Assembly (NCBI GenBank): GCA_030762935.1 | Contig: CM060900.1 | Location: 400,119,132 to 400,183,131, forward strand | Reading direction: 5' to 3' | DNA from: Hymenopus coronatus | Taxonomy: Eukaryota > Arthropoda > Insecta > Mantodea > Hymenopodidae | DNA length: 64,000 nucleotides | In this document: piece by piece, positions 47,268-58,507 of the stretch | Position numbering within the stretch: position 1 is the stretch's first letter | How the letters are laid out: each line of letters opens with the position of its first letter | Notes under the pieces: generated by a model | Databases searched by the model: none | Seen by the model: the letters and a program-made list of their open reading frames with translations, nothing else | Told to the model about the DNA's origin: nothing | Program-made: the position numbers and the translations under genes

Positions 47268-47796
47268 GTAAGCATATTCTGATTAATGCTTTTTCAAATT
47301 AAAAGTTACATACCTCATGCTAGTTTGTTGAGGGTATGGTGGTAAGGAAGAAAATAATAAACATCTAGTCCAGGCACTTGTGAAACTCAAACAATAATGG
47401 GTATTTTGGTTTAATAGGTCACAATATATAACATGATCGGGTAATATAGTTTATAATTAGAAGAATATATTCCTAATTTCATTGGTTATACCCATTTCTG
47501 TTCATTAAATGTAATAATGAGCAAACCTAGGTCATGAACAAATAGAGCACACTACTATCACTAGGATACATGTAACTTAAAAACTCCTTTAATTTCAGAC
47601 GTAATTTATATTGCCTGTGATGCCATATGCAATGACGGGTATTTATACACTATTTTAAAAGGAATGTATGGTTTAGGTTATGTGTTAAATCTCACGTTTA
47701 TTTCATGTCCCAGAATGCAAAAACGTATGCTAATTTATGAACTACTTGCGTGTTACAGATATCGATTACGGCGAGCACTGCACACTTTTAAAAAGA

Positions 47797-47960
47797 AAGA
47801 ACTCCATTCCTTTAAATTAATATGAGATACACATATAGATGTATTCCTTTCATGCACAAACTATCCATTCCCTTAAATGAATAATATATTGAAAAGCATT
47901 TGTCTCATGTGCAAACTATCCATTCCTTTAAATGAATAATACAATGGAAAACCTTGCTTT
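47797..47960. repeat. 55-bp minisatellite, about three imperfect units
   Basis: Units beginning 'catgcacaaactatccattc' (47851) and 'catgtgcaaactatccattc' (47906) are 55 bp apart and nearly identical through 'ttaaatgaataata'. A more diverged unit precedes them from about 47797. Confidence 0.8.
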
Positions 47961-49360
47961 GTTTGTTTGTTTTGTTCATTTGGTGCATTTTTGACAAGGT
48001 TCGGGGACATTGAATACGTTACAGAAAACCAACTATCACATAACCCCAACACATCACTATTACCTTTTTCTACCGCTAAAAATATCCCTCAGCTATATTT
48101 TGTGGCTTAGGGCCCTCAACATGTAAGTATAGCAGCCTTTGTAAGTTATATAATGGCAGCTCTGCAGATCTGAATGGCAACTGTGATAGGAAGTGCATTT
48201 GCGGTGAATATCAGCAAGCTGTTTTATCTTGCAACTATGTCGAAAAGTATCCATTTATATTAATACCAATGTAATCAGTAACATCATCAAAGGAATTAGA
48301 AGTAGGAAAAAAATGTTTCTGCACAAACTTGCAAGGCATGTTTCTGGATACTTTTTAAAGAGCTGAAAAAGCTGGAGAGATGGTATATAACTATACTTCA
48401 GGGCAGCTTAAGAGCCATGTTAATGTTTAAATTAACAGACTTTTGTGCTTTCTAATGTCGCCATTTTCAGAATAATCTACAGAATTTAATTTTATATACA
48501 GAAACCAATTGTTTATACATATTTTTCAGAACATGATAACTCTCAGTCAAAGGTGGCATAACTTTAAAGTTTGGGATTAGGAGGTTTGCAGCTAGAAACC
48601 ACCCTGGAAGTTGCCAAGTATTCCACTTCCTGGTCCCTCTAACTGAGGTGCGAATCTCGACTTGCTAGCAGAGTATTTAATGTCTCAAGCAAAACAGAGA
48701 TTTTACTACGTTGCCTCTCACCCCTAGTACAGGGTTGTCTTTTGTTTGCTAATGGTTATTGCCCAGTGGCAAGGGGGGGGGAGCAGTTTTGAGAAAACTA
48801 TGTGTGTTCAGCTTTGCTTGTGAAAATACTTAGTTACAGTGCTAGACTGAACAAAGTTTACATCAACTCCTTCTCTGTAATTGTGTCATTTTTGTGTAGA
48901 TAGCTTTTTGAAGAAAATGGGTGTGTGGTGGGTGGTAATGGGAGGTTAGACACTTCTTTGTTTCTTTTCTGACTTAATATCACTGGTATTATGAACTCCA
49001 AAAAGTTTTAATTTGCCTTTTCCGTACACAAATGAACAATCTTCATTCTAAAAACTGAGGCTAACTGTGAGAGTATCACAATTAATGGTTCTGAAAGAAT
49101 TGATGTTCCTGGAAATCTAACAACCTATTATAAATGAAATCCTGATATATGCTATTTGTTTAGCTTTTACAAGAATGGCTCAAAACAGGAATTTGGCATT
49201 TACTAATTACTAAACTTGGGGAGATCCATAGTGATCCCTGACAACCAACACACTGTCTCAGCTGATAAAAGGTGTGTCTGCATCTCTGTCAATAGATTCA
49301 TGCTATGAAAGCAATGTTGTCATCCTTGTTGCAAGATGTAACTAACATTCCTCAATGCAG

Positions 49361-49542
49361 TTTCAATTGGCACCGAGTAATTGTGTAATTATAAATATAA
49401 GCACTGATAATGAGAGTGACTTTGACTTAAGAGACAACGATGAAGATGAAATTGACGAAGATGATTTAGTAGAAGTTGAGAGGTTTGATGCTGTATACGT
49501 GGATGGGACGAAGCAGCTACAGGGAGATGGAGTGGCCACGAG
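49361..49542 (+). other. Exon-like acidic open segment in Drp1 intron 1
   Basis: The segment is preceded by 'acattcctcaatgcag' and followed by 'gtaaga', both good splice signals. It is open in phase 0 for 182 bases: 'TDNESDFDLRDNDEDEIDED', then 'VEVERFDAVYVDGTKQLQG'. I do not recognise a family, though acidic starts occur in piggyBac and other transposases. If spliced between the Drp1 exons it would shift exon 2 by one base and meet TAG after 24 codons. It may be an exonised repeat, a poison exon, or chance. Confidence 0.35.
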
Positions 49543-49639
49543 GTAAGACAACTGTCAGGGAACACAGTGAATCTCTCCGACTTTAGAGCTCAGATTTCAT
49601 TGCCTTGAGACCTGATACAGATAGTGTCAGGCATTCATT

Positions 49640-50415
49640 GCCAACACATACAGTAATCTGCCATTTTCTTTTAGAGTGTATAAAGTTGTAAGAGGACAGA
49701 TCATGTCAGAAGTAAACACACACAAATTGCTGGAATAGGTGGAAGTGTTTGGATGTGAGCATTGCCATATAAGAGGAAGGAACATATTTTGCAAGTGTGT
49801 CATATACAGTTTAAAGGCTAGAGAAAGATTTTCATGTTGAATCACTACTTTTCTAAGCCACATATAAAAGGTATAAAGATTTTTGACAAACATGTAACTT
49901 AAGATATACAATCCACAAGTTAAAATTCATATACTCACAGAGTTTAGTAAAGAGCCGTATGAAATGATGCCATGTTGTAATACTCCCTTCCACAATTTAG
50001 AAAATATTACGTTCAGATTGTTTTTGGAGAAATATACTGGCAGAAATGTTCAATGCAGGTCAACTCTAGGCCAAAGGCATTCATCTTCTTGCTATGGTGG
50101 TGTCATAAACAATATTAGGAAATCTGTAACAAACAATAAAATATGTGTTCCAATAGACAAAGTGACAGGTGTGGAAGGGAGATCTATTGTTAATATTGTT
50201 GGAATATTTCCGAAGAAACTTTCATGAAAATACCTATCAACTGAGTTGCTTACTAAAGTAAACAATTTCACAATTGACACACTGTTTGAGACTGCTATTA
50301 CTGTTTTGGGGTCTGATGCATAAAAACATTGAATAATGTCATTCTGTTTGTGACACTGCAACTTATATAGACTTGCCAGATGTCCCATATTTGAGATTCG
50401 AGTCCCATACAAGGG
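49640..50415 (+). mobile_element. hAT relic, CGGBP1-like type
   Basis: The best part (49964-50227) reads 'MMPCCNTPFHNLENITFRLF', 'YTGRNVQCRSTLGQRH', and 'DKVTGVEGRSIVNIVG'. The last is the hAT box usually written 'DETTDVEGR..VN'; the first catalytic Asp is in 'PIDKVT'. Downstream another frame gives 'FETAITVLGSDA' and 'NNVILFVT', the following hAT strand. This matches the CGG-repeat-binding-protein-like hAT group. Stops break it before the CxxH and dimerisation parts, and no terminal repeats were found. Confidence 0.75.
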
Positions 50416-50559
50416 TCACTAGATATGTATTGAGACAAGGAATATTTGCCACCCTTGGGGAAAGCATTGTTGTTGTTATAAAATAGCTGACTCAGTGGTA
50501 ATGCAATGGTAGCAGGCTGAATATTGTTCCATCATTCATTTTCCCTCATTTTATGTTTG

Positions 50560-50795
50560 AAGTCTGGAAAACGTGAAAATTCTTGCAAGTGCAATAGAAA
50601 TTCAGAGAGAGCATTTTCGTGCAGCGATGTTGTAAAAGAAAGACTTTGAGGGAAGTTAAACAACTAACTAGGGATTGGACAAAATATAGGAAATGGACAG
50701 CAACTGACTGAGGCGACTGACTAAGGAAACCCGACGCTTGAAAGGGCATAAGGGAGAGGAAAAGAAGAAGGAGAAGAAGAAGATGATTTAAGATT
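50560..50795 (+). mobile_element. Probable LINE 3' tail
   Basis: A plus-strand 'REVKQLTRDWTKYRKWTA' stretch followed by stops and a purine-rich 'gagaagaagaagat' tail resembles the C-terminus and tail of arthropod LINE ORF2. Nothing of the RT is left here. Confidence 0.4.
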
Positions 50796-50879
50796 TAAAA
50801 TGTGTCTTAAATGAAATGCAATCACTTAAGCATTTGAGGGGTTTTGGGGGAATTTTCTCTGTCACATGCCATTGTGTTC

Positions 50880-51835
50880 TGTTGATTTGGAGAATTCAAG
50901 AGGGGGCGACAATCTCTTAAAGATAAAGAAAAGAGTGGCAGACCAACAAGAGCAGTGGCTGAGATAAACATCACCACTGTGGAAGCAATGATTAGGGAAG
51001 ATCCTACAAGGAGATTGAGCTGGCAATAGCCATTAGTTTGCAGTGTGTTTCAACCATCTTTAATAAACATCTTCATGTAAAAAAGTTTTCTTTGAGATGG
51101 TTGCCCCATAATTTATCTGAAGCACAGAAATTTTAAAGGATGGAATCGTGCCAAGTAGCATACAAAGATTTAATGTGAAACAGTCTTGCAGCATTTCAGA
51201 AATTGTTTCAGGTGATGAAACAATATCATTTGACCCAGAAACAAAAACAGCAGTCCTCCATGTAGATTTTCATAAATGACCATCTACCCATCAAGGTCAA
51301 GAGAGCAAGGAATGCTGGTAAGGAATCGGTTGCTTCTTTCTTCTCCACAAGTGGTAACTTGGCAACATTTGTGCTCGAAAATCAGAAAACTGTTACTGCA
51401 AAATGGTACACAGAAGTTTGCCTTCTGAAAGTGTTAAAAAAAAAGACATCCAAAGGGACATTTTATAGCATCATGACAATGCAACAGCTCACACTGTTAA
51501 TGTAACAATGGAAGTTTTGCAAGAAACCAAGGCAAAGTCATTGACTCATCCATCGTATAGACTCAATCTGGCACCATATGATTTCTTCCTGTTCCCTATG
51601 AGAAGAACCAGCTTTGAGGTCACCGATTTTCTAGTCTTGAAGAAGCTGTTGCAGCATACAAAGAGGAGTTACTGCAGTTCTGGAAAGTGAGTGGCATATC
51701 CATGTAATGCTGCCAGGGAAAATTCTTTGAGAAATGGAATAAACAAAACATTTGAGTATTCTTTATTTGCTGTCTCAGTACTTGGCTAGTGACGTTCATA
51801 TATTTCAAATGGGATGCCAAAAATCCCCTATTTCA
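50880..51835 (+). mobile_element. Mariner relic
   Basis: The plus strand contains 'DKEKSGRPTRAVAE' (linker with the GRP motif), 'VSGDETISFDPETKTAV' (first Asp), 'HHDNATAHTVNVTMEVLQ' (second Asp, near 51469) and 'HPSYRLNLAPYDFFLFP'. The third catalytic Asp, in 'YSPDLAP', is Asn here. Frames shift several times and stops are frequent. No terminal inverted repeats were identified. It lies in the same direction as Drp1. Confidence 0.85.
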
Positions 51836-52388
51836 TTCTGTGTTAAAAGACTATATTTTTAGATACCTACATATTTATTTGATACATTGGAGTGGTGGCT
51901 GTCCCTAATGAGGTACAAGGGCACATGCCCTCCCTACAAAAATTTCAGAAAGTAATTTTTCTATATTATCAGGTGAAATGCTATAGTATATTTGTACAAA
52001 TTTAAACCTACGGTGAATACTTTCAGGACTGCACAGTTGAAGTGAAGGTTACTGTAGGTAATATTAGCCAAATGCTTTTCTTGGGCGCACCTAATTTTGT
52101 GATGATTCTGTACATACATGCAGAACTCATACTTTTATATGTTGTTAGTTTGTGTGCGGAGGGTACAAGAGGCTGAAAAGTGAAGCTTCTCTTTGGGCAT
52201 GCAGGCCTGTGTGGTCATTTGGGACTTTCCATGTGGCGGAATGGGACATTTGGAAGGATTTGTTGATTCTGTATCCAAAAATAACATTAAAAACAAATTA
52301 TAAATGATTATTTGATTTTCAACAGAGGCTATTACAAAAAGCAAAATATCTTGTTAACTTAAGTAAACATATGAAGTAATTCTCCTAT

Positions 52389-52604
52389 GATGGAAAGGGA
52401 CTCGTACAAAATGAAAGTTTTGTCCGAGTTAACTCATCTCTGAAGTTCTGTAGAAACTATACAAATGTGCTGTCTCATGGTTTCAGTAATTAATAGGCAC
52501 ATATCAAGTATTAATATAAGAGTATGGGGTACTGTATTGAAATTATTTTTTAATTATTATAATTTTTACTTATGTGATGGAAAGGGACAGGCACCAAATG
52601 AAAA
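52389..52604. repeat. Two direct copies of a 29-bp motif
   Basis: 'gatggaaagggac' followed by a variable block and 'aaatgaaa' occurs at 52389-52417 and 52576-52604, 187 bp apart. The bases just before each copy also resemble one another. It may be an old segmental duplication. Confidence 0.55.
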
Positions 52605-52609
52605 CTTCT

Positions 52610-53340
52610 GAAGCTTCACCTTTCATAAAATAATTACTTTGTAAGTGTCACAATGTCAGCATTCTTTTTCAGAACTCAGATTATGATATATAAGTGATGT
52701 CTACACCAGGAAATGTAAGTCTCTGGTGATTATCAATATCAGGAACTGGAAGTACTTTCAATTTATCAGAAATTGGAACCCATGACATGTTATTGCTTTT
52801 GAATGCAAACTTGAAATATGAGTTGCTTTTTCTCATAAAACTGATCTCACATTCAGTATTGTCAGGTCTAAGATTTGTCCTATGAAATTTTTAGTTGTCT
52901 TTTTTGTCATAAACTTTGCCACTACAAAAGCATCTACTTGAACATTTGAATCTACTTCCAATGTTTCAATCTCGTCCATGTGCCTGTAATAAAATTAAAT
53001 GAAACCTTTTTTGCTCTTTGTAAACCACATTATATGGGGATACAACTTCAATGTAGTGTTTAGAATGAGTATCAGGTATCACTTTAATGTGGCATCAGAT
53101 TGTGGCTTCTGTTGATCCATTTCATCTTTAGAACAAAATATAATCTCTAATGACTTAGTCATATTTCTGGCACACCAGTAAAAAGACTCTGCATTGGTAA
53201 CCAGATGTTTTCCACCTAATACTGAATGCCATACTAATCCCTTGGAATGAACAGTGGTTAATCTTAGTGATAGACTTTTAACTACTTTAGAGACTTCACT
53301 TCTTCCCAAGGGAGAAAATTATGCAGTAAAGCCTAGATCC
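52610..53340 (-). pseudogene. Unassigned, probably transposon-derived coding remnant
   Basis: The minus strand has a 76-codon frame (53079-53309) starting 'MGRSEVSKVVKSLSL'. In other frames left of it, 'EVDSNVQVDAFVVAKFMTKK' and 'NFIGQIL' recall a short C-terminal domain I associate loosely with insect transposon proteins, followed by 'LKVLPVPDIDN'. The family cannot be named with confidence. Stops separate the pieces. Confidence 0.35.
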
Positions 53341-54407
53341 ATACTAATAGAGAACATAATTGTTAATGTGGAATCAGCTATAGGGAATTTGCCTTCTAAC
53401 CAAGCAGAACTTATACAGATGGAGACTGCACTCATATTATGACAGGCTAGACTGCCCAAGCAAAAGGGATAAGCTCAGAGCAATCAGATAAAGGATTATC
53501 ACAGGTTACTCTTCAAGATAGGAGGAGATAGAATTAATATAAATCAAAGCAAAAGATAAATGTGCACAATCTATTCAAATAGCACTTTGATGACTACTAT
53601 AATATAGTAATGATTATGGATTTTACTGTCATAGGCTATGGGGCAATAGACAACATCAAGTGGTAAATCCAATGCTATATGGAGCAAATTAGATACATTA
53701 AAGTAACAGCAATAATGATACTAAATTATCAATGAATTAGATTGTTAGTACAAACGTGTGTCATATTATAAAATAACAACACAATAATAATGAGTCATTT
53801 CATATCAATTATAGTAAGATGTAACAATGTTTACATCAAACAAGGAATTAAAATTTACATAAAGTTAAGAGTCTGGGTTGAAACACATACATCACTTACC
53901 TAATTATACCTGACCAGTTTCAAGAGCTGTTGCTCTTATCTTCAGAGGAGTCTGATTAGATGTTAAATAGTGTAGGTGATGTATGTGTTTCAACCCTGAC
54001 TCTTAAGTTTATGTTAAATTTAAATTCCACATCACTGTTATTAGCCTTTTCAACTATTATACAAAGGAATTAAAGGCTGAAATGCCTGTACTGAAAATGT
54101 TGACATGTTTTTAAAGTGTTCCTAAATGGAATAATACAGGTTTGCAAGAATCTTTCATAAATTCAATCTTTAAATCTTGTATCTGGTAACTGAATTACAT
54201 TACTTGGTAAGGTGTTATAGAACCTTATAATTAACACTTCAAAAAGTTCATTGATTTGGTGAGTCTATGATATGGTGTGTCAGTTTAATTATGATTCCTT
54301 CTATTATAACTATGTATATCCTCTATATTGATGGTCAGATAGGTTGTTCTTTACATAAGTAACTACAGTATAAATGTCTTAAGTATTTACAGTCATTACG
54401 CTTTATG

Positions 54408-55181
54408 TAAGGACAGTGGGACGTGTGGAAAGCACAATATTTGTGTTTAATTATGCACTTTTGAAAAATCAAAATTCATGGGTTTGCTTTGTCACAGGGC
54501 AATGAAATTCATACCATGTAACATGCAACTATTTCTTAACAAGTTGATAATGCAAAGTATGTAATATAAATTCATACTTTTTCTCAGAAGGTTTCTAAAG
54601 TGACGTCAACAAACCCAATTTTCAAAACACACATTATTATTTAGGTACACATAACGGGCACAATTTTTTTCACAGAAAATGTAATTTTTTAGGAGAGATA
54701 AAACACTTAGTGGTGCATAAAATGAGCAGAAAGATATTTTGAAATGCAACATTTTGAATTTTTAAAAATGTAAAAACTCTGAATTTTAAGGGAAAGAATA
54801 TTTTTATCAACTTCAACAATTTTTTTTGTCTATATATTTCAATATATAAGCATTCTAATCCACTCATTTTATGCACCACTAAGTGTTTTATCTCTCCTAA
54901 AAAATTGGATTTTCTGTAAAAAAAATTCTGCCCGTTCTTTGTACCTAAATAATAATATGTGTTTCGAAAATTTTGTTCGTTGATGTCACTTTAGAAACCT
55001 TCTGAGAAAAAGTATGAATTTATATTACATACTTTACATTATCAACATGTTAATAAATAGTTGCTTGTTATATGGCATGAATTTCATTGTCCTGTGACAA
55101 AGCAAACCCATGAATTTTGATTTTTCAAAAGTGCGTAGTTAAACACAAGTATTATGCTTTCCACACATCCCACTGTCCTTA
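54408..55181. mobile_element. Foldback/MITE element with 319-bp inverted arms
   Basis: The left arm 54408-54726 and right arm 54863-55181 are reverse complements with scattered differences, joined by a 136-bp AT-rich centre. The ends are 'taaggacagtggga' and 'tcccactgtcctta'. The terminal TA would fit a Tc1/mariner-like target duplication, but a TA at both ends is also implied by the symmetry. There is no coding capacity: the one longer frame (54670-54879) crosses the centre and is unremarkable. Confidence 0.92.
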
Positions 55182-55570
55182 ATGAATGGTTGGTTTACAG
55201 TTTGCCAACTTGTCTCCATCTTAATAGTTGAAAATGAGTCGGAGTAGTGACATTCACTTCACTTAAAATGAATTTTGAAGCCATATGTTTCAAGGGCAAT
55301 TGCCTTCTTCATTTGAGGTCCGACTAAGGCTGGAAATTGTGCTCTGTGGTTCTTTATGGTGGAGACATCTGGTGTTCTCAGCAGAAGTTCGTAATCATGT
55401 GGCAGTATTTCAGAATTCATGAGCTGGTCTTTGTGTTGTGTAATGAGAATATTCTCCCAAACTGTGAGTGCTGCCATGTTGTTTACAGGTTTTAGCCATT
55501 TCATGCCATTTTCTATTTTGTGATGTGATCTCCAAAAATGGTGTACTACTGCTGATTTATCCATTTGTTT

Positions 55571-55846
55571 CTACTTGATGTGTCTGAAATGTCCTGCTAA
55601 CCTTGTTTCTAGTCTTCTTTTTGTTTGATCAATGTAACCTAATTTGCAGTCCTTGCAATCAATTTTGTAGATGCCTGATCTGTGGTTTGTAGGTGTGGGG
55701 TCTGCTTTCAGTGCATTTTTTATGTTGAATTGGTTACTTGAAGCTAAACTTATATTGTATTTCTTGAAGATTTTTTTGAATTTTTTATCTGCTGTTGGGT
55801 GATAAGTGAATTTTCTATATGTAACTTTTGATTTTTGTGTGGACAA
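55571..55846 (-). pseudogene. Penelope-like GIY-YIG endonuclease
   Basis: 'HRSGIYKIDCKDCKLGYIDQ' followed by 'TKRRLETRLAGHFRHIK' is the GIY-YIG nuclease core with its CxxC-type insert. The second box is Y-I-D rather than Y-I-G. The catalytic Arg in 'RRLETR' remains. It would have nicked target DNA for retrotransposition. The next frame (55259-55564) carries the C-terminal extension, one frameshift away. Confidence 0.88.
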
Positions 55847-56060
55847 AGTGGTGATTTGTTTTAGTGTTAATTTCTCCTTATGTTTTTCAATTTTTTGGTT
55901 TATAATATCTGGATTGAAATGATTGACTGAGAGGCTGTATGTCTTAATTGGAGGTATTCTGTGCTATACTCTTCTGGGTTGAGTGGGATGCTGAGGAGTC
56001 TGTATACTGAGCTATTGAAGATTGCCTGTTTGTAAGGTTCTGGTTTGAAATTATTCCTTT

Positions 56061-56811
56061 TTATGTAATTGTCTGTATGTGTGGTCTACCTGTATATGCC
56101 ATATGTGATCTTTTGTTCTTTCCATGTTAGTTTTAGGTCCAAGTATGGTAGAATTTGGTCTTTTTCTGTTTCCATTGTGAACTGTATATGCCTGTCTTGT
56201 AGGTTTAATAATTTTAGAGAGTATTCTGCTAATATTTTGGGGACCACTGCAAAAACATCATCAAGCTATCTAAACCATTTTTTGAACACTGGAGGTTATG
56301 TGAACTTCAAGTCGTCCCATGTATAGGTTTGCCAAAAAGGGCGAAAGCGGGCTACCCATTGCTAAGCCTGAGGATTGTCTGTAATATCTGCTATTAAATT
56401 GGAAATAATTCTGATTAATGCATAGTTCTGTCAAAGTATGGAAGTCTTCTATTTCTTGTTTAAGCCTATGTTTGTAAGTCATGTTTTGAAGGTTTCAAGT
56501 AAATTTTTGATTGGAATGCTAGTGAATAATGATTTCACATCAAACGAGACCAACAAATCATTGGTTGAAACTGTGTAATGTTCTAGGTGTTTTACTAGTT
56601 CCAAGGACTTTTTAATGGAAAGATTGTTATGTTTTGGGAAGCTATTGAGTTTATTGATTAACCACTTTGATATTTTGTAGGTTGGTGAGTTTATACAATT
56701 GACTATTGCTTTCATGGATTTGTCTGGTTTGTGCATTTTTGGCAGAGTATAAAGACATGGTAGGGTTGGGTTTGCTTCTTTCATTTTGAATTTATCTAGT
56801 TTTGGTATCAT
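56061..56811 (-). pseudogene. Penelope-like reverse transcriptase, stop in catalytic box
   Basis: 'LYTLPKMHKPDKSMKAIVNC' and 'SPTYKISKWLINKLN' are the PLE RT N-terminal motifs. 'LLVSFDVKSLFTSIPI' is motif A with its Asp, 'GLAMGSPLSPFLANLYM' is motif B. Motif C, near 56265-56275, reads stop-L-D-D instead of Y-x-D-D, then 'VFAVVPKIL'. A frame break separates the segments at about 56480 and at 56270. The Asp pair is intact; the Tyr codon is the lesion. Confidence 0.88.
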
Positions 56812-57140
56812 TTCTGTTTGTTCTCTTGTCTGTTTTAGGGATGTTGTCAGTGTGCTTAATAGATTTTTACTTACTTCTGTGTATTCTTTATTCTCTAAAA
56901 TGGTCTCTACTTTTGAAATGCAACCTTTTTTTGTCCATTATGACAGTTGTGTTTCCCATATCTGCTTTTAAATAGACTACCAGTTTTTTGTTCAAGGACC
57001 TGATTGTTTGTGTTTGCTCTTCTGTATTTTTTTGTTTTTGATTTGCTGAAATATAGGTGCCCATTCTTTCTTTATTGTGATTTGATCAGTGCGGTTTAGT
57101 TCTTTTGTGGCCTGTTCTATGTCTTCCAAATGAAAAAAAA

Positions 57141-57310
57141 AAACAAAAATAGGATTATGAGCTTTGATATCCCCCAGGGCGACTCATTGTACAAATTCAG
57201 AGAACCCCCACCAGAGCAGGCGATGGATCGATCAGCGTCACCACCGATGTCCGGTTGACAATGGAGGAAACTAACCTCTGAAACATATTCCGGGAAATTT
57301 AAATGTGGGT
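57141..57310 (-). other. GC-richer strip at the 5' side of the Penelope-like element
   Basis: A short region unlike its AT-rich flanks ('cagggcgactcattgtac', 'ccaccagagcaggcgatgg'). It adjoins the RT's upstream side and may be the element's 5' non-coding part. No ribozyme core was recognised in it. Confidence 0.35.
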
Positions 57311-58362
57311 GTTGTTTAGTGTCATTAATTGACTCAATGTTTACTTTTAATTCATATACTCATATTACCGAAGGCTTTCACTTAAGTTTCTTGCATGATT
57401 AGCTGCACATAATTAATAGTATTCACTTTAAGTTCATCTAGCTTTTTTGGGTTAGTTTTATACATTGCTTGTTTTTCAGCATCCCAGAAGAAATAATCTG
57501 TTGGAGCCAAATAAGAAGACTGTTGGCCAGAGATGTTTTATTATTATTCTCTCTCCCAAAATTTTGGTTATAAGTTCAAACAACTGATTGGGTATATGTG
57601 ATAAATAACTTTTGTTAATCAGTTCTGCTGATGTGTTAGAATTTAAAACTACAGGAGTTCTTTTGCATGCTAGTAAATCTATTCACATAGAAACTGTCAC
57701 TTTTAAGCATACTTAAAAACCATCAGTTGGACTGGGTTTGAATGAAAATTACACTTTACTAAATTTCTTTCTCCTCAATACTGACATTATACACCAGTAT
57801 AATGTTATACAGTCACAATATTGTGTTTAAAAGGATGGGTACTGGAATATACACCGACTATCCCAGAACAAACCAGTACATATAACTCTTCTGTTTACTG
57901 TTACCAATTGAAGAAAGGTTCAATGATGTTGGCTTTCTGCTGATAACTTAAACATGATTTTTGGCAGCAGGAAAAAGTTTGGCTCGGTGCAGACAGAGTT
58001 CCCTGGCATTTGAAATTATGATGTATATTCCTGATGCATTTCTAAATATAATTTTTTTTAATTATGTGTTCATTAAATTGCACAATTTAATAGTTTTCAG
58101 ATCAGAAACAAAAGAGTTTCATGAGTGTAAGCTTTACCTGTTTTCTTAGAAATCTTTTGAAGTAGAGGCAAATTTTGGAAATGTGTTCCTGTGAATGTTT
58201 GAAGAAATTAATGTGCTGTAAATCTTAAGATTTCTGATTTTTTATTCCTTACAGAATTGGTAATAGTATTTCTTACAGTGAAAGCATTTATAGTGTTCTG
58301 TTTCTGATAAATTCTTTTTCCTTTTAATTCATTGATTGATTGATTTGTTTATTTATTTTCAG

Positions 58363-58507
58363 AGTTCGGGCAAAAGTTCTGTTATTGAGAGCCTTGTGGG
58401 TCGCCCTTTCTTACCCCGTGGCACTGGGATAGTGACACGAAGACCTTTGATTCTCCAACTGGTATATTGTCCCAAGGAAGATCGGGAACACAGATCAGAA
58501 AAAAATG
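58363..58507 (+). CDS. Drp1: Dynamin-1-like protein (Drp1), exon 2
   Basis: Exon 2 opens in phase 0 with '[20 protein letters not shown]', completing the P-loop begun in exon 1, and continues '[20 protein letters not shown]' then 'REHRSEKN'. The Lys and Ser of GKS bind the phosphates and magnesium of GTP, and the '[11 protein letters not shown]' segment is switch I. The exon ends after 48 codons plus one base at AATG|gtaagt. The next exon should begin with the 'EEWGKFLHTKN'-like region of Drp1, which I could not find before the window's end. The gene therefore continues beyond it or across a large intron. Confidence 0.96.

Larger units (their letters stand above)
55240..57140 (-). mobile_element. 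Penelope-like retroelement, nearly complete, inactive
   Basis: Minus-strand order from the right: an N-terminal helical region ('HLEDIEQATKEL', 'IKKEWAPIF', near 57000-57130), the RT (56061-56811), and the GIY-YIG endonuclease (55571-55846). Last comes a C-terminal extension ending with a stop at about 55256-55261. That is the layout of Penelope-like elements, which prime at nicks made by GIY-YIG. A stop replaces the catalytic Tyr, and YIG reads YID, so the copy is dead. It sits antisense in Drp1 intron 1, next to the foldback element. Confidence 0.9.
47268..58362 (+). other. Drp1 intron 1 (11.1 kb, transposon-filled)
   Basis: The GT at 47268 and the AG at 58361-58362 bound it; the acceptor is preceded by 'tgtttatttattttc'. 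It contains the minisatellite, hAT, LINE-tail, mariner, foldback and Penelope-like features listed separately. Stretches 47961-49360, 51831-52380, 53450-54400 and 57310-58340 hold nothing I recognise. Confidence 0.9.

Noticed and set aside
49363..49551. 62-codon Ser-rich minus-strand frame
   Set aside because: It is the antisense shadow of the acidic plus-strand segment with its GA-rich codons.
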